Of a stretch of 64,000 bases of DNA, positions 56,108 through 64,000 are shown in pieces; the stretch's first letter is position 1; every line of letters begins with the position of its first letter. The DNA is from an uncultured Anaerovibrio sp. (GTDB lineage: Bacteria > Bacillota > Negativicutes > Selenomonadales > Selenomonadaceae). The position numbers and the translations under genes were made by a program. The stretch covers positions 1 through 64,000 of the forward strand of contig CAKPYV010000008.1 in NCBI GenBank assembly GCA_934203205.1. Direction: 5' to 3'. The notes under the pieces are model-generated. The model ran no database searches. It was not told the origin of the DNA and saw nothing but the letters and a program-made list of their open reading frames with translations.

Positions 56108-57172
56108 ATGAAGGCTATCAGCGTAGACAAGCTGCAGCCGGGTATGGAGCTGGCCCGCACAGTCGTAAATGACGACATGGTGGTCATTCTTTCAGAAAAT
56201 ACCCTGCTCACCAAGGCACATATTACCAGACTGGGATTTTTGAATATTCCATCCGTATACATCAAAGATGAATACGAGCTAAGCCCTAATTATCAATCTG
56301 TAATGGCACTTTTTAATCGTGGCAATGCCTTTGCCTCAGAGTACAACGAAGTACTCCGAAAAGTAAATTCCATTATTGAGGCTACTACCAAGAACGGAAA
56401 AATTCCTGTAGACAAAAGCAAAAATCTTGTACATAGCTCCTTAGCTCCTATGTCCAAGCAAAGCGGTGTCATTGATTATCTCTACGAGCTGAATCATATG
56501 GCTGATGATCTTTACAATCATTCCATGCGAGTGGCTATCCTAACAGGTGTTATTGGCAAATGGCTATACAAAAAACCTAGTGAAATCAATGACCTGATTC
56601 TGGCTGGCTTCCTCCACGATATTGGCAAAACCAAATTTCCTGACCGTCTACAGTCCCGCCGGGTAGAAACCCTAAAGGGAGAAGATTTCGAACGGTATAT
56701 GCAGCACACCATTGATGGCTCCCATCTTATTAATGAAGATCCCAAACTGGCGGATGGCATCAAGCTGGCTGCTCTCCAACATCACGAATATATGGATGGC
56801 AGTGGCTTCCCATTTGGCATCAAGGGTGAGGAAATTCACGAATACGCCAGAATCATTGCCATTGCTGATCTATACGACAATATTACCACTGAGCGGGAGG
56901 GCTTTGTACGGCAGACTCCTTTTGATGCCATTGCCAAAATAACGGAGGATATGTATTCCAAGCTGGATCCAACCATTAGCGTTACCATCCTCAAAAGAAT
57001 CAAGGATGCCTTCCTAGGCTCCAAGGTTATGCTAAGCAACGGCCTTGAGGGAACCATTGTTAACTATCCTAATGATTTTGCCCAGCACCCTCTGGTTCGC
57101 ATAGACCAGGAAAATGTGGTGGATCTGAATCAACACAAGGATATCAAAATAATCGAATACAATCAGAAATAA
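56108..57172 (+). CDS. HD-GYP domain protein, probable c-di-GMP phosphodiesterase
   Basis: About 354 residues with an N-terminal DUF3391-like region (1-100) and a C-terminal HD-GYP domain (about 125-320). HD motif is HDIGK at 170-174; the GYP region reads HHEYMDGSGFPFG (225-237), so Phe replaces Tyr in the GYP triad. Other metal ligands (NHSMRVA, QHHEYMD, ADLYDNI) are kept. The ATG at 56108 has AGGAGA 9 bases upstream; a TTG 9 bases earlier abuts it. It probably degrades c-di-GMP in the cytoplasm, the signal PelD reads. It is a single-gene transcript. Confidence 0.9.
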   Translation: MKAISVDKLQPGMELARTVVNDDMVVILSENTLLTKAHITRLGFLNIPSVYIKDEYELSPNYQSVMALFNRGNAFASEYNEVLRKVNSIIEATTKNGKIPVDKSKNLVHSSLAPMSKQSGVIDYLYELNHMADDLYNHSMRVAILTGVIGKWLYKKPSEINDLILAGFLHDIGKTKFPDRLQSRRVETLKGEDFERYMQHTIDGSHLINEDPKLADGIKLAALQHHEYMDGSGFPFGIKGEEIHEYARIIAIADLYDNITTEREGFVRQTPFDAIAKITEDMYSKLDPTISVTILKRIKDAFLGSKVMLSNGLEGTIVNYPNDFAQHPLVRIDQENVVDLNQHKDIKIIEYNQK

Positions 57173-57194
57173 AATATCTAATTAGTAATTTACC

Positions 57195-57243
57195 AAAGAT
57201 GATGATATGTTCAATCCACTTAGCATATTATCATCTTTTTTAT
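57195..57243 (+). terminator. Terminator of the HD-GYP gene
   Basis: AAAGATGATGATATG pairs with CATATTATCATCTTT, followed by TTTT. Located 22 bases after the stop. Confidence 0.85.
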
Positions 57244-57364
57244 TAATACATCTTTTAAAATACTCTAACACGTTGTTTTCCCCCTAAAAACAAGATATAT
57301 TTCCTCCACAACAACCACCAAAGCAATTTTTCTAAAGAATTCTTAATTGAGTGAAAATTTCAAC

Positions 57365-57418
57365 TTGACAAAATAACTATATCAGTCTACAATAACAATA
57401 AGAACTGTGCACGAGCAC
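57365..57418 (+). promoter_or_regulatory. Promoter and palindromic operator of the second ABC operon
   Basis: TTGACA (57365-57370), 17 bases, TACAAT (57388-57393), then GTGCACGAGCAC at 57407-57418, just past the expected transcription start. That is the classical place for a repressor. The palindrome matches the one upstream of the arabinose operon at 11 of 12 positions. Confidence 0.85.
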
Positions 57419-57714
57419 TAATAATTGACGATACAAGATGTGATGTGTATTACCTAGTCTAACAATACGGCAAGGTCTTAGGGGCGATAGACCATAGCTG
57501 AAAATAGGACAGGAGCACAGTCAATATAGTGTCAAACAGTTTTGCAAGCAGTTATTACTGTAATGTCATTAAAGATTATTTAAGGAGGAGAGGATTTAGT
57601 AATGAAGCTAGCTTCTTGTTTAGCTTCAAAGGGTGAGCTTTGACAGCTTAAGAATTTGCTTAACAGGGGAAACAAAGCTCGGAATTATCAATCTAGGAAA
57701 GAAGGGGTACAACA
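57419..57714 (+). promoter_or_regulatory. Long leader of the second ABC operon
   Basis: About 300 bases between promoter and first gene. It contains a short reading frame at 57602-57643 and inverted repeats, such as GAAGCTAGCTTC and GAGCTTTG/CAAAGCTC enclosing the start of the intervening region. No known riboswitch class was recognised. The length suggests post-initiation control. Confidence 0.5.
57602..57643 (+). CDS. Possible 13-residue leader peptide
   Basis: ATG at 57602 opens MKLASCLASKGEL and stops at TGA 57641. A strong AAGGAGGAGAGG sequence lies about 9-12 bases upstream, too good to be incidental. The coding bases form part of the inverted repeats GAAGC..GCTTC and GAGCTTTG..CAAAGCTC, so translation could alter RNA folding. 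It shows no run of a single amino acid codon as in classical attenuators, so the sensed signal is unclear. Confidence 0.45.
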   Translation: MKLASCLASKGEL

Positions 57715-58857
57715 ATGAAGAAAATTATATGTGTGTTAACCTGTGTGCTCATGTTTACCTTAATGCTGGTAGGCTGTGGTGGCGGAGACAAACAGGCTGC
57801 AAAATCCGCCGATGGTAAAATAAAAATCGGTGTTTCCATTTGGAGCTCCACTGACGTATTAGGATCCCAGTGCAAGCGCATCATTGATGCCGCTGCAGAT
57901 GCTTTGAACGTAGAGGTTCAGTATGTTGACCAGGGCCATGTATCCGAGAAAGTTACTGCTTCTGTTGAATCTTTGGTAGCAGCCGGCTGCCAGGGTATCA
58001 TCATCTGCAATTCCTCTGATACTGAGATGACTTCTGCTATCAAGACCTGTAACGACAATGGTGTATATCTTGCTCAGTTCTTCCGTGTTATTGACAAGAA
58101 CAAGAACGCTGATATCTATGAGCAGGCTGTAAAGTCCCCTTATTACATGGGTGCTGTGCACGAGAATGAAGTTGAGAACGGCAAGAAGCTGGTTCAGATT
58201 CTCATTGACAAGAAGTGCCGCAACATCGGCCTCATTGGCTGGGAGCAGGGCGATGCTACCTGGTTAGGCAGATGGGAAGGCTACAAGGCTGGTGTTGAGG
58301 AGTGGAATGCTGCTCATCCATCCGATCAGGTTAAGCTGTCCGATCCTCAGTATGCTGGTACTTCCTCCGAAGGTGGCGCAAAGGCTGCCGAGGCTCTCAT
58401 GAGCGCAGATCCTACTTTGGATGCTTTGATTCCTGCTGGTGGCGGCGGCGACCCTCTCCAGGGTGCTATTGCAGCTGTAGAGCGTGCTGGCAAGACTCAG
58501 TCCATCAAAATCGTTTCCACCGACTTCCTGCCTGACCTGGGCGAAAGACTGGAGAATGGTTCCATCGCTGGTGAGTCCGGCGGTCACTACTGCGACCCTC
58601 TCTATGCCTTCATGATGGTTTACAACGCAATCAAGGGCAACTACACTGGTATTGAGAACAACTTCATTGACGTTCAGTTCCCTTATCTGTATGTATCCTC
58701 CTCCAAGGACTATGGCGAGTATGACAAGTACTTTGTAAAGCAGCTTCCTTACACCAACGACGAGTTGGTTGAGATGGCTAAGCTGCCATTGGATCAGCTG
58801 AAGGAAGCAGCTTCCAAGCTGTCTATCGAAGATGCAGCCGCACGTTCAGCTAAATAA
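57715..58857 (+). CDS. Sugar-binding lipoprotein of an uncharacterised CUT2 ABC importer
   Basis: A 380-residue periplasmic binding protein with a lipoprotein signal (TLMLVGCGGGDK, Cys21) and a type 1 binding fold: KIGVSIWSSTDVLGSQCKRI near residue 37, LVAAGCQGIIICNSSDTEM, then IPAGGGGDPLQGAIAAVERAG. It is longer than RbsB/YtfQ by about 40 residues. The substrate is not evident; binding-site residues are unlike ribose or galactofuranose binders as far as can be judged by eye. It is the first gene of a four-gene transport operon without catabolic enzymes. Confidence 0.88.
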   Translation: MKKIICVLTCVLMFTLMLVGCGGGDKQAAKSADGKIKIGVSIWSSTDVLGSQCKRIIDAAADALNVEVQYVDQGHVSEKVTASVESLVAAGCQGIIICNSSDTEMTSAIKTCNDNGVYLAQFFRVIDKNKNADIYEQAVKSPYYMGAVHENEVENGKKLVQILIDKKCRNIGLIGWEQGDATWLGRWEGYKAGVEEWNAAHPSDQVKLSDPQYAGTSSEGGAKAAEALMSADPTLDALIPAGGGGDPLQGAIAAVERAGKTQSIKIVSTDFLPDLGERLENGSIAGESGGHYCDPLYAFMMVYNAIKGNYTGIENNFIDVQFPYLYVSSSKDYGEYDKYFVKQLPYTNDELVEMAKLPLDQLKEAASKLSIEDAAARSAK

Positions 58858-58895
58858 TTTATTTCCAAAGCTGAAATAAACACTGCAATGGAAGG

Positions 58896-58923
58896 TAGCC
58901 GGCATCAAAACCGATGCCGGCTA
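58896..58923 (+). terminator. Leaky terminator after the binding-protein gene
   Basis: TAGCCGGCATC-AAAACC-GATGCCGGCTA, then TTTTTGT. A perfect 11-bp stem inside the operon; it likely raises binding protein relative to permease and ATPase. Confidence 0.8.
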
Positions 58924-58956
58924 TTTTTGTAGGGATTTATCCCAGAAGGAGACGAC

Positions 58957-59925
58957 ATGGATTCAACTAAGAATGCTGTGGGCGGGAAAAAAATGTCTGC
59001 CAAGGTAAAGGGCTATCTTATCCTTTTCGCTTTGGTATTTGTATCCTGGCTCATATTCAAGATTTTAACTCCGGATAACTTCGGTTCTCCAGAAAATATG
59101 CTCAGCTATTTTCAGGCAAGTCTCATTGCCTCAGCTGGTGCCGTAGGCTTTTACTTTGTTCTCGTTATGGGAATGTTTGATTTCTCCATTGGTGCCGCCA
59201 TTATCCTGGCCTCCATTATCGGCTGTAAACTGGCCGCTTCTATGGGCCTGGGCTATATGGGCCTTATTGGTGGCTGTCTGATTGCAGGCGCCATTATTGG
59301 TATTCTCAATGGTGTTTTCTACATCAAGCTCCGTATTCCATCTATGATTGTAACTACTGGTCTGGCTCTGATTTATGAGGCTACTGCCAATATTATTGCT
59401 GGCGGTGTAGAGCAGACTCTCCCCTCCGATCTGCGCATGTTTGGTCAGATGCCTGGCAACTTAATTCTTGCCCTGCTTACCTTTGCCGCAGCATATTTCA
59501 TTTTGAACTACACCAAGATTGGTACCTATACCTATGCAATAGGCAGCAACGAGTTCATTGCCAAGAATATGGGTATCAATGTTAACAAGTACAAGGTTCT
59601 GGCCTTTGTTATCAGTGGTATTTTCTTCGGTATTATGTCTATTCTAACTATCAGCTATGGTTCATCTATGGTGGCTGTAACCGGTATGGCTTCCATGAGC
59701 CGCAACTTTATTCCTACTATGGGATGCTTCTTCGGCGTTGCCTTCAAGAAATACGGCATGCCTATTCAGGCCATTATTTTAGGCGAGTTTATGATTAATA
59801 TCATCTTCTATGGCTTCGTTGCGCTAGGTGCACCAACCGCTATTCAGGACGTAATTACCGGCTTTGCACTGTTGATTATCATTACCCTTACCACTAAAAT
59901 CACCAAGGGTGAAATCGTAAAATAA
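58957..59925 (+). CDS. CUT2-type sugar ABC permease (first)
   Basis: A 322-residue membrane protein with a short charged N-terminus and about nine or ten helices. Motif VMGMFDFSIGAAIILASIIG takes the place of the usual GGIDLSVG, so the family signature is altered (FDFSIG). KLRIPSMIVTTGLALIYEATA and KIGTYTYAIGSNEFIAKNMG are recognisable. A good AGGAGA ribosome site precedes the ATG at 58957. It forms the channel with the permease at 61450. Confidence 0.88.
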   Translation: MDSTKNAVGGKKMSAKVKGYLILFALVFVSWLIFKILTPDNFGSPENMLSYFQASLIASAGAVGFYFVLVMGMFDFSIGAAIILASIIGCKLAASMGLGYMGLIGGCLIAGAIIGILNGVFYIKLRIPSMIVTTGLALIYEATANIIAGGVEQTLPSDLRMFGQMPGNLILALLTFAAAYFILNYTKIGTYTYAIGSNEFIAKNMGINVNKYKVLAFVISGIFFGIMSILTISYGSSMVAVTGMASMSRNFIPTMGCFFGVAFKKYGMPIQAIILGEFMINIIFYGFVALGAPTAIQDVITGFALLIIITLTTKITKGEIVK

Positions 59926-59939
59926 GGAGGAGAACATAG

Positions 59940-61439
59940 ATGAGTGAAGTAAGATTACAGGTTCAGAATCTGTGTAAATCCTTTGGTATCACCAAGGCAG
60001 TGCAGAATGTTTCCTTCAATATTAACAAAGGCGAGGTTCATGCCCTCATAGGAGAAAACGGTTCTGGTAAATCTACCCTGACTAATATGCTGACAGGTAT
60101 TTACACAATTGGCAGCGGTAAATTTATTCTGGATGGCAAGGAAGTTCATCCTAAGAATCAGGTAGATGCCAACCTAGAGGGAATTTCCATTATTGTACAG
60201 GAGCTAGGCACTTTGTCTGGCCTGACTGTAGCAGAGAATATCTTCTTAGGCCATGAGGATCAGTTTGTAAAGCATGGCATCAAAAACAGAGAGGCTATTA
60301 ACCGCAAGGCCAACGAACTGCTGCAGCAATATGGCTTCAACCATATCAAGGCTGAACATCAGATTGATGAATACAATTTCGAGGATCGCAAGCTGGTAGA
60401 AATCGTTAAAGCCACCTACTTCCATCCCAAAATTGTAGTTATTGATGAAACCACTACCGCCCTTTCTCAGGAAGGTCGAGAAGAGCTGTACAAGCATATG
60501 GACCGTATCCGCAAGGAAGGCAATACAGTTATCTTTATTTCCCACGACCTGCCAGAAGTTCTGGACAAATCTGATACCATTACCATCATGCGTGATGGAG
60601 TCTACATTGATACGGTAAAAAGTGCTGATGTAACTGAGGATGATTTGAAGCGTCTCATGGTTGGCCGTGAAGTTACTGGTGATTATTATCGTCCAGACTA
60701 TGATGAGAAGGTTTCTGATGAAGTTGTACTTTCTGTCCGTAATGTTTCTGTACCAAATGTGCTGGAGGATGTTTCCTTTGATTTGCACAAGGGCGAGATT
60801 CTAGGCTTTGGCGGTCTGTCTGAGTCTGGTATGCACGAAATCGGCAAGGCCATCTTTGGTGCTTCCTATGACCGCACCGGTACTGTTACTTTGGCAGATG
60901 GCACTGAAATCAATGATATTCCTACTGCTATCAAGCATAGCATTGCCTACACTTCCAAGGATCGTGATAATGAATCCATTATTATGAACCAGAGCATTGG
61001 TGATAATATTACCCTCCCTTCCCTGGACGACTTAGCTGGCAAATTCAAGCTGCTTAGCGACAAGAAGCTCAGCGATTTTGCCAACAAGTTTGCTGCTCAG
61101 ATGTCTGTTAAGATGCAGAATATTGACCAGTTTGTCTCTGATTTGTCCGGTGGTAACAAACAGAAGGTTGTATTGGCTCGCTGGATTGGCAAAGATTCTG
61201 ATATTCTGGTGCTGGATTCTCCAACCCGTGGTATTGATATCAAGGTTAAGCAGGATATTTATCAGTTAATGGATACCATGCGCAAACACAACAAATCCAT
61301 TATTATGATTTCTGAGGAGCTGATGGAGCTTATTGGTATGTGCGACCGTATCATTATTATGAAGGACGGCAAGCTAAACGGTGAGCTGCCAAGAAGCAGA
61401 GATTTGGATGAGAACCTGCTCATTTCCAAGATGGTATAA
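59940..61439 (+). CDS. CUT2-type sugar ABC ATP-binding protein with divergent motifs
   Basis: A 499-residue double NBD protein. First half: Walker A GENGSGKSTL is intact and Walker B is IVVIDETTTAL, but the expected LSGGQ-type signature reads YNFEDRKLVEIV, so it is degenerate. Second half: Walker A is lost (GLSESGMHEIGK), the signature LSGGNKQKVVLARW is intact, and Walker B ends LDSPTRGID with Ser in place of the catalytic Glu. One composite site could still work. It lies 14 bases after the first permease. Confidence 0.9.
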   Translation: MSEVRLQVQNLCKSFGITKAVQNVSFNINKGEVHALIGENGSGKSTLTNMLTGIYTIGSGKFILDGKEVHPKNQVDANLEGISIIVQELGTLSGLTVAENIFLGHEDQFVKHGIKNREAINRKANELLQQYGFNHIKAEHQIDEYNFEDRKLVEIVKATYFHPKIVVIDETTTALSQEGREELYKHMDRIRKEGNTVIFISHDLPEVLDKSDTITIMRDGVYIDTVKSADVTEDDLKRLMVGREVTGDYYRPDYDEKVSDEVVLSVRNVSVPNVLEDVSFDLHKGEILGFGGLSESGMHEIGKAIFGASYDRTGTVTLADGTEINDIPTAIKHSIAYTSKDRDNESIIMNQSIGDNITLPSLDDLAGKFKLLSDKKLSDFANKFAAQMSVKMQNIDQFVSDLSGGNKQKVVLARWIGKDSDILVLDSPTRGIDIKVKQDIYQLMDTMRKHNKSIIMISEELMELIGMCDRIIIMKDGKLNGELPRSRDLDENLLISKMV

Positions 61440-61449
61440 GGAGAAAGTT

Positions 61450-62421
61450 ATGGCTGACAAAGAAAAAACATTATCCAAAGAGGAAGAACTGGCCAAGGCT
61501 TCCCGTATGAATAAAATCCGGACCTATCTGCCGGTAGTTGGCCTGGTGGCAATATTTGCCCTGTTCAACTTCCTTACCGATGGAGGTATGAGCAGTCAAA
61601 GAAATCTAACCTTGCTTTTGAATCAGATTTATGTAGGTATGATTGCAGCAACTGGTGTATTCTTTATCATGACTATGGGAGGCTTGGATTTCTCCCAAGG
61701 CTCTATTCTGGGTATTGCCTCCATTGCTGTATGTATTCTTTCCCAATATGGTATTGGTATTGCCATTGCCGGTGGCGTGGTGGCTGGTGCGGTGATTGGT
61801 GCAATTAACGGCTATTTCTATGTAAACCGCAAAATTGCTTCCTTCATAGTTACCATCTGTACCATGTTCCTGTTCCGTGGCTTCATCAAGTACATGGCTT
61901 CCGATTCCCCTATCCGGGCCAGCATGGATGTGTACAATTTTGACCACATTGAAATGAAGCTGCCTTTGATGCTGTTGATTCTGGTTATTTCCTTTGTAGC
62001 CTTCCGCTACACCAAATTCGGTACTTATTTGAAGGCTATTGGTGCTGGTGAAAAGGGTGCTATGTTTGCAGGTATCCGTACTGACCGCATGAAATTCTTG
62101 ATTTACACCTTGGCTGGTGCTATGACTGGTTTGGCAGCCTTTATCAATATTGCCAAAAACGGCTCTGCTACAGCTAATGTAGGTAATCAGCTGGAAACTC
62201 AGATTCTGATTGCTTTGGTTCTGGGCGGTATGCCTATTTCCGGCGGTGCCAAGGTTCGCTTCTCCAATATTATTGTTGGTACTCTGCTGTACTATGTACT
62301 CTACAGCGGTCTGACCATGATGGGCTTGACTACTCAGACCATGCAGTTGATTCAGGGCGTTATCTTCCTGATTTTCGTAGCTGTCTTTGCTGATCGCCAA
62401 TCCCTGAAGGTAATTAAATAA
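61450..62421 (+). CDS. CUT2-type sugar ABC permease (second)
   Basis: About 323 residues with a charged N-terminal tail (MADKEKTLSKEEELAKASRM) and about nine or ten helices. TMGGLDFSQGSILGIASIAV is the counterpart of the GGIDLSVG motif; KIASFIVTICTMFLFRGFIK and ALVLGGMPISGGAKVRFSNI follow. The ATG at 61450 has AAGGAGAAAG upstream; a longer frame would overlap the ATPase by 59 bases. It is the last gene of the operon and is followed by a terminator. Confidence 0.9.
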   Translation: MADKEKTLSKEEELAKASRMNKIRTYLPVVGLVAIFALFNFLTDGGMSSQRNLTLLLNQIYVGMIAATGVFFIMTMGGLDFSQGSILGIASIAVCILSQYGIGIAIAGGVVAGAVIGAINGYFYVNRKIASFIVTICTMFLFRGFIKYMASDSPIRASMDVYNFDHIEMKLPLMLLILVISFVAFRYTKFGTYLKAIGAGEKGAMFAGIRTDRMKFLIYTLAGAMTGLAAFINIAKNGSATANVGNQLETQILIALVLGGMPISGGAKVRFSNIIVGTLLYYVLYSGLTMMGLTTQTMQLIQGVIFLIFVAVFADRQSLKVIK

Positions 62422-62483
62422 TCCTATCCCCCTCTCCCTTAGATTTACTATCCCTTATCCCCCATATTCATAATCGGACTTAA

Positions 62484-62515
62484 AAAATGAGACTATCGCC
62501 AGGTAGTCTCATTTT
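62484..62515 (+). terminator. Terminator of the second ABC operon
   Basis: AAAATGAGACTA-TCGCCAGG-TAGTCTCATTTT, followed by ATTT. A perfect 12-bp stem. Confidence 0.85.
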
Positions 62516-62568
62516 ATTTGGCCAATATCTTCTCCTATCTAATCATACCATGTCAAAAAATACATAAG

Positions 62569-62600
62569 CATTTTCTTTGACTAATTTAGGTGCTATAATG
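62569..62600 (+). promoter_or_regulatory. Promoter-like module, third copy
   Basis: CATTTTCTTTGA followed by CTAATTTAGGTGC and TATAAT (62594-62599). It is nearly the same as 54733-54764 and the reverse of 9738-9769. The next ATG with a ribosome site is at 62637. Confidence 0.65.
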
Positions 62601-62636
62601 ACAAATAGCAAAATCTTAACCTTAGGAGATGTATTC

Positions 62637-63860
62637 ATGAATATTTTTTTGCTTCTCGTAATTGCTATGACAATTATTATACTCTTAATGCGCCGACATA
62701 TCTATATAGGCCTTTGTATGCTGGCTGGTGGTGGCTTTATCTGGCTGATGCGGTCTGGACAACCTCTGGATTTGCTAACCGCTCTACAGCAAACCATGAC
62801 GATGGGACGCACCTATGATTTGGTATTTTCCCTCTATCTGGTTATGTGTCTGGAAATTGCCCTGCGTACTAGTGGCACTCTTAGCAAAATGGTAATGGCC
62901 CTGCAAAGGCTGTTTTCCAGTGCCAAGGTTACTTTGGCTATTATGCCAGGCTTTCTAGGTCTGCTTCCCTCTCTCGGGGGAGCAAGATTCTCGGCTCCTA
63001 TTGTGGAGGAAGCCTGTGGCAAGCTGGAGGCTACGCCAGAGGACAAGGCGGCTATTAATTTCTGGTTCCGTCATCCCTATGAGTTTTCCAATCCTATTAT
63101 TCCTGGCATGATTATGGCCTGCAGCATTGCTCAGGTGCCCTATGCTCACTTTGTGGGCCAGACTGCCTGGGTATCCCTGCTGTGCTTTGTGGTAGGCTGG
63201 CTGGTGCTCTTAACACCTCTGCCAAGGAAAAGCACTACTAAAGTAGAGATGCAAAATAAAAGCAGCAAAACCTCCGGCTCCTATCTGGATATTCTGCTGG
63301 CTATCTTTCCTATTGGCTTTACCTTTTTGGTGGTAGTTTTTGCCAATCTTAATGCATCTGTAGCTATGGGAATTACAACCCTGCTACTTTATGGCATTCT
63401 GAAAGCCCTGGGCCGTCAGGTTTCCCTAAAGGAAATGATTACTGGCTCTATTGATAAAAAAATGTTTATCAATATTCTTTGCATTCTCTATTTCATTCAG
63501 ATCTTGACTGTTACCAATACTCTAACAGAGCTGGTAACAGCCTTTCAGGCAGCCCCTCTGCCTATTCCGGTAATTATTGCTGGCATTTCTCTGGTGGTGG
63601 GTATGCTTACAGGCATGAGCCAGGCTCATGTAGCTATCGTTATGCCCATTGTAGCAGCTATGCAGACCGGCAGCCTTACTCTGGCGGCTATAGCTATGGT
63701 ATATGGCGTTGCAGGCCAGATGATAACCCCAACCCATGTCTGCTTTACTGTTACTACAGATTATTTCAAGGCAGATTTCTTTGCCGTATTGAAAAAAATG
63801 GTCCTAATAGAGATTATTGTGCTGACAATATTCTCTATCATAACCTATTGGGTGTATTAA
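62637..63860 (+). CDS. DUF401-type integral membrane protein, possible organic-acid or sugar-acid permease
   Basis: About 407 residues with about ten to twelve hydrophobic helices. It resembles the DUF401/TIGR00529 family, related to gluconate-type (GntP/ArsB-like) carriers. Notable are PGFLGLLPSLGGARFSAPIVEE and WFRHPYEFSNPIIPGMIMA, repeated in spirit by GMSQAHVAIVMPIVAAMQ and ITPTHVCFTVTTDYFKADF in the second half. The ATG at 62637 is preferred: it has AGGAG 7-8 bases upstream and lies downstream of the promoter-like TATAAT. It is a single gene; the substrate is unknown. Confidence 0.85.
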   Translation: MNIFLLLVIAMTIIILLMRRHIYIGLCMLAGGGFIWLMRSGQPLDLLTALQQTMTMGRTYDLVFSLYLVMCLEIALRTSGTLSKMVMALQRLFSSAKVTLAIMPGFLGLLPSLGGARFSAPIVEEACGKLEATPEDKAAINFWFRHPYEFSNPIIPGMIMACSIAQVPYAHFVGQTAWVSLLCFVVGWLVLLTPLPRKSTTKVEMQNKSSKTSGSYLDILLAIFPIGFTFLVVVFANLNASVAMGITTLLLYGILKALGRQVSLKEMITGSIDKKMFINILCILYFIQILTVTNTLTELVTAFQAAPLPIPVIIAGISLVVGMLTGMSQAHVAIVMPIVAAMQTGSLTLAAIAMVYGVAGQMITPTHVCFTVTTDYFKADFFAVLKKMVLIEIIVLTIFSIITYWVY

Positions 63861-63919
63861 TTCTTTTACATGCAAATTCCCCTGTGGTGTAATCTACAAT
63901 ACTAAAAATTCTGATTTAT

Positions 63920-64000
63920 CGAGGTGCATTTATTACCTAATATGGCGATATGGGAGTACCCTTTCAGGCACGCTCTCGCTACTTTTCTCGCCTAGCGGTA
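63920..64000. repeat. Partial copy of the dispersed repeat at the window end
   Basis: GAGGTGCATTTATTACCTAA, then TATGGGAGTACCCTTTCAGG and CACGCTCTCGCTA. The 13 bases TATGGGAGTACCC (63949-63961) equal the reverse of 10-22, and the CAGGCACGCTC part matches the right end of the MITE-like element at 18850. The element continues beyond the window. Bases 63861-63919 show nothing else. Confidence 0.6.

Overview
The window looks like a chromosomal segment of a diderm Firmicute of the class Negativicutes, probably Selenomonadales; the genus is not resolved. The reasons are a Firmicute-type gene stock (glycine T-box, mannose- and sorbitol-class PTS, PRD regulator, FabK), a complete succinate-propionate branch, and a protein with a signal peptide and an outer-membrane beta-barrel inside a polysaccharide operon. 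Most genes lie on the minus strand; the plus strand carries 23.6 kb, 54.9-57.2 kb and 57.4-63.9 kb, plus decayed genes at 16-17.5 kb.

Layout. 0-0.9 kb: end of a dispersed repeat and three tandem 235-bp repeats. 0.96-4.45 kb: small gene, glyS, glyQ, glycine T-box. 4.5-10.5 kb: HAD phosphatases around a mannose-class PTS operon with a FrlB-like sugar isomerase (SIS) deglycase, probably for Amadori compounds, and its GntR repressor. 10.6-16.1 kb: sorbitol PTS operon with GutM, a PRD regulator and sorbitol-6-phosphate dehydrogenase. 16.2-18.9 kb: a graveyard of truncated sugar-transport genes, a broken Rpn-family nuclease and a MITE-like inverted repeat. 18.9-26 kb: mixed housekeeping genes (Cof and YjjG HADs, a second GntR, FprA, a polysaccharide deacetylase, a DUF1858 protein, FabK, DAHP synthase). 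26.2-33.4 kb: propionate operon (CoA transferase, methylmalonyl-CoA mutase in two subunits, MeaB, epimerase, decarboxylase alpha and biotin subunits). 33.9-34.4 kb: tRNA-Pro, tRNA-Arg, tRNA-Pro.

34.4-45.5 kb is the most interesting part: a Pel-type exopolysaccharide operon, pelD-pelE-deacetylase-pelF-pelG, followed by a coiled-coil/beta-barrel outer-membrane protein, a GH114-like PelA hydrolase and a histidine phosphotransfer protein. It resembles the Gram-positive pel arrangement with an outer-membrane module added; no PelB-like TPR porin or PelC lipoprotein is visible. PelD keeps a c-di-GMP I-site (RQED), and an HD-GYP phosphodiesterase lies at 56.1 kb.

45.7-55.9 kb: arabinose catabolism (araA, araB, araD) with a YtfQRT/YjfF-like ABC importer and a divergent aldose 1-epimerase. 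57.4-62.4 kb: a second CUT2-type ABC importer of unknown substrate with a long leader. 62.6-63.9 kb: a DUF401-type permease. The window ends in another copy of the repeat found at its start, so both ends may be repeat boundaries.

Regulatory signals are unusually readable: several consensus promoters, a GTGCACGARCAC-type palindrome shared by the two ABC operons, and a 32-bp promoter-like module shared by three sugar-related loci.
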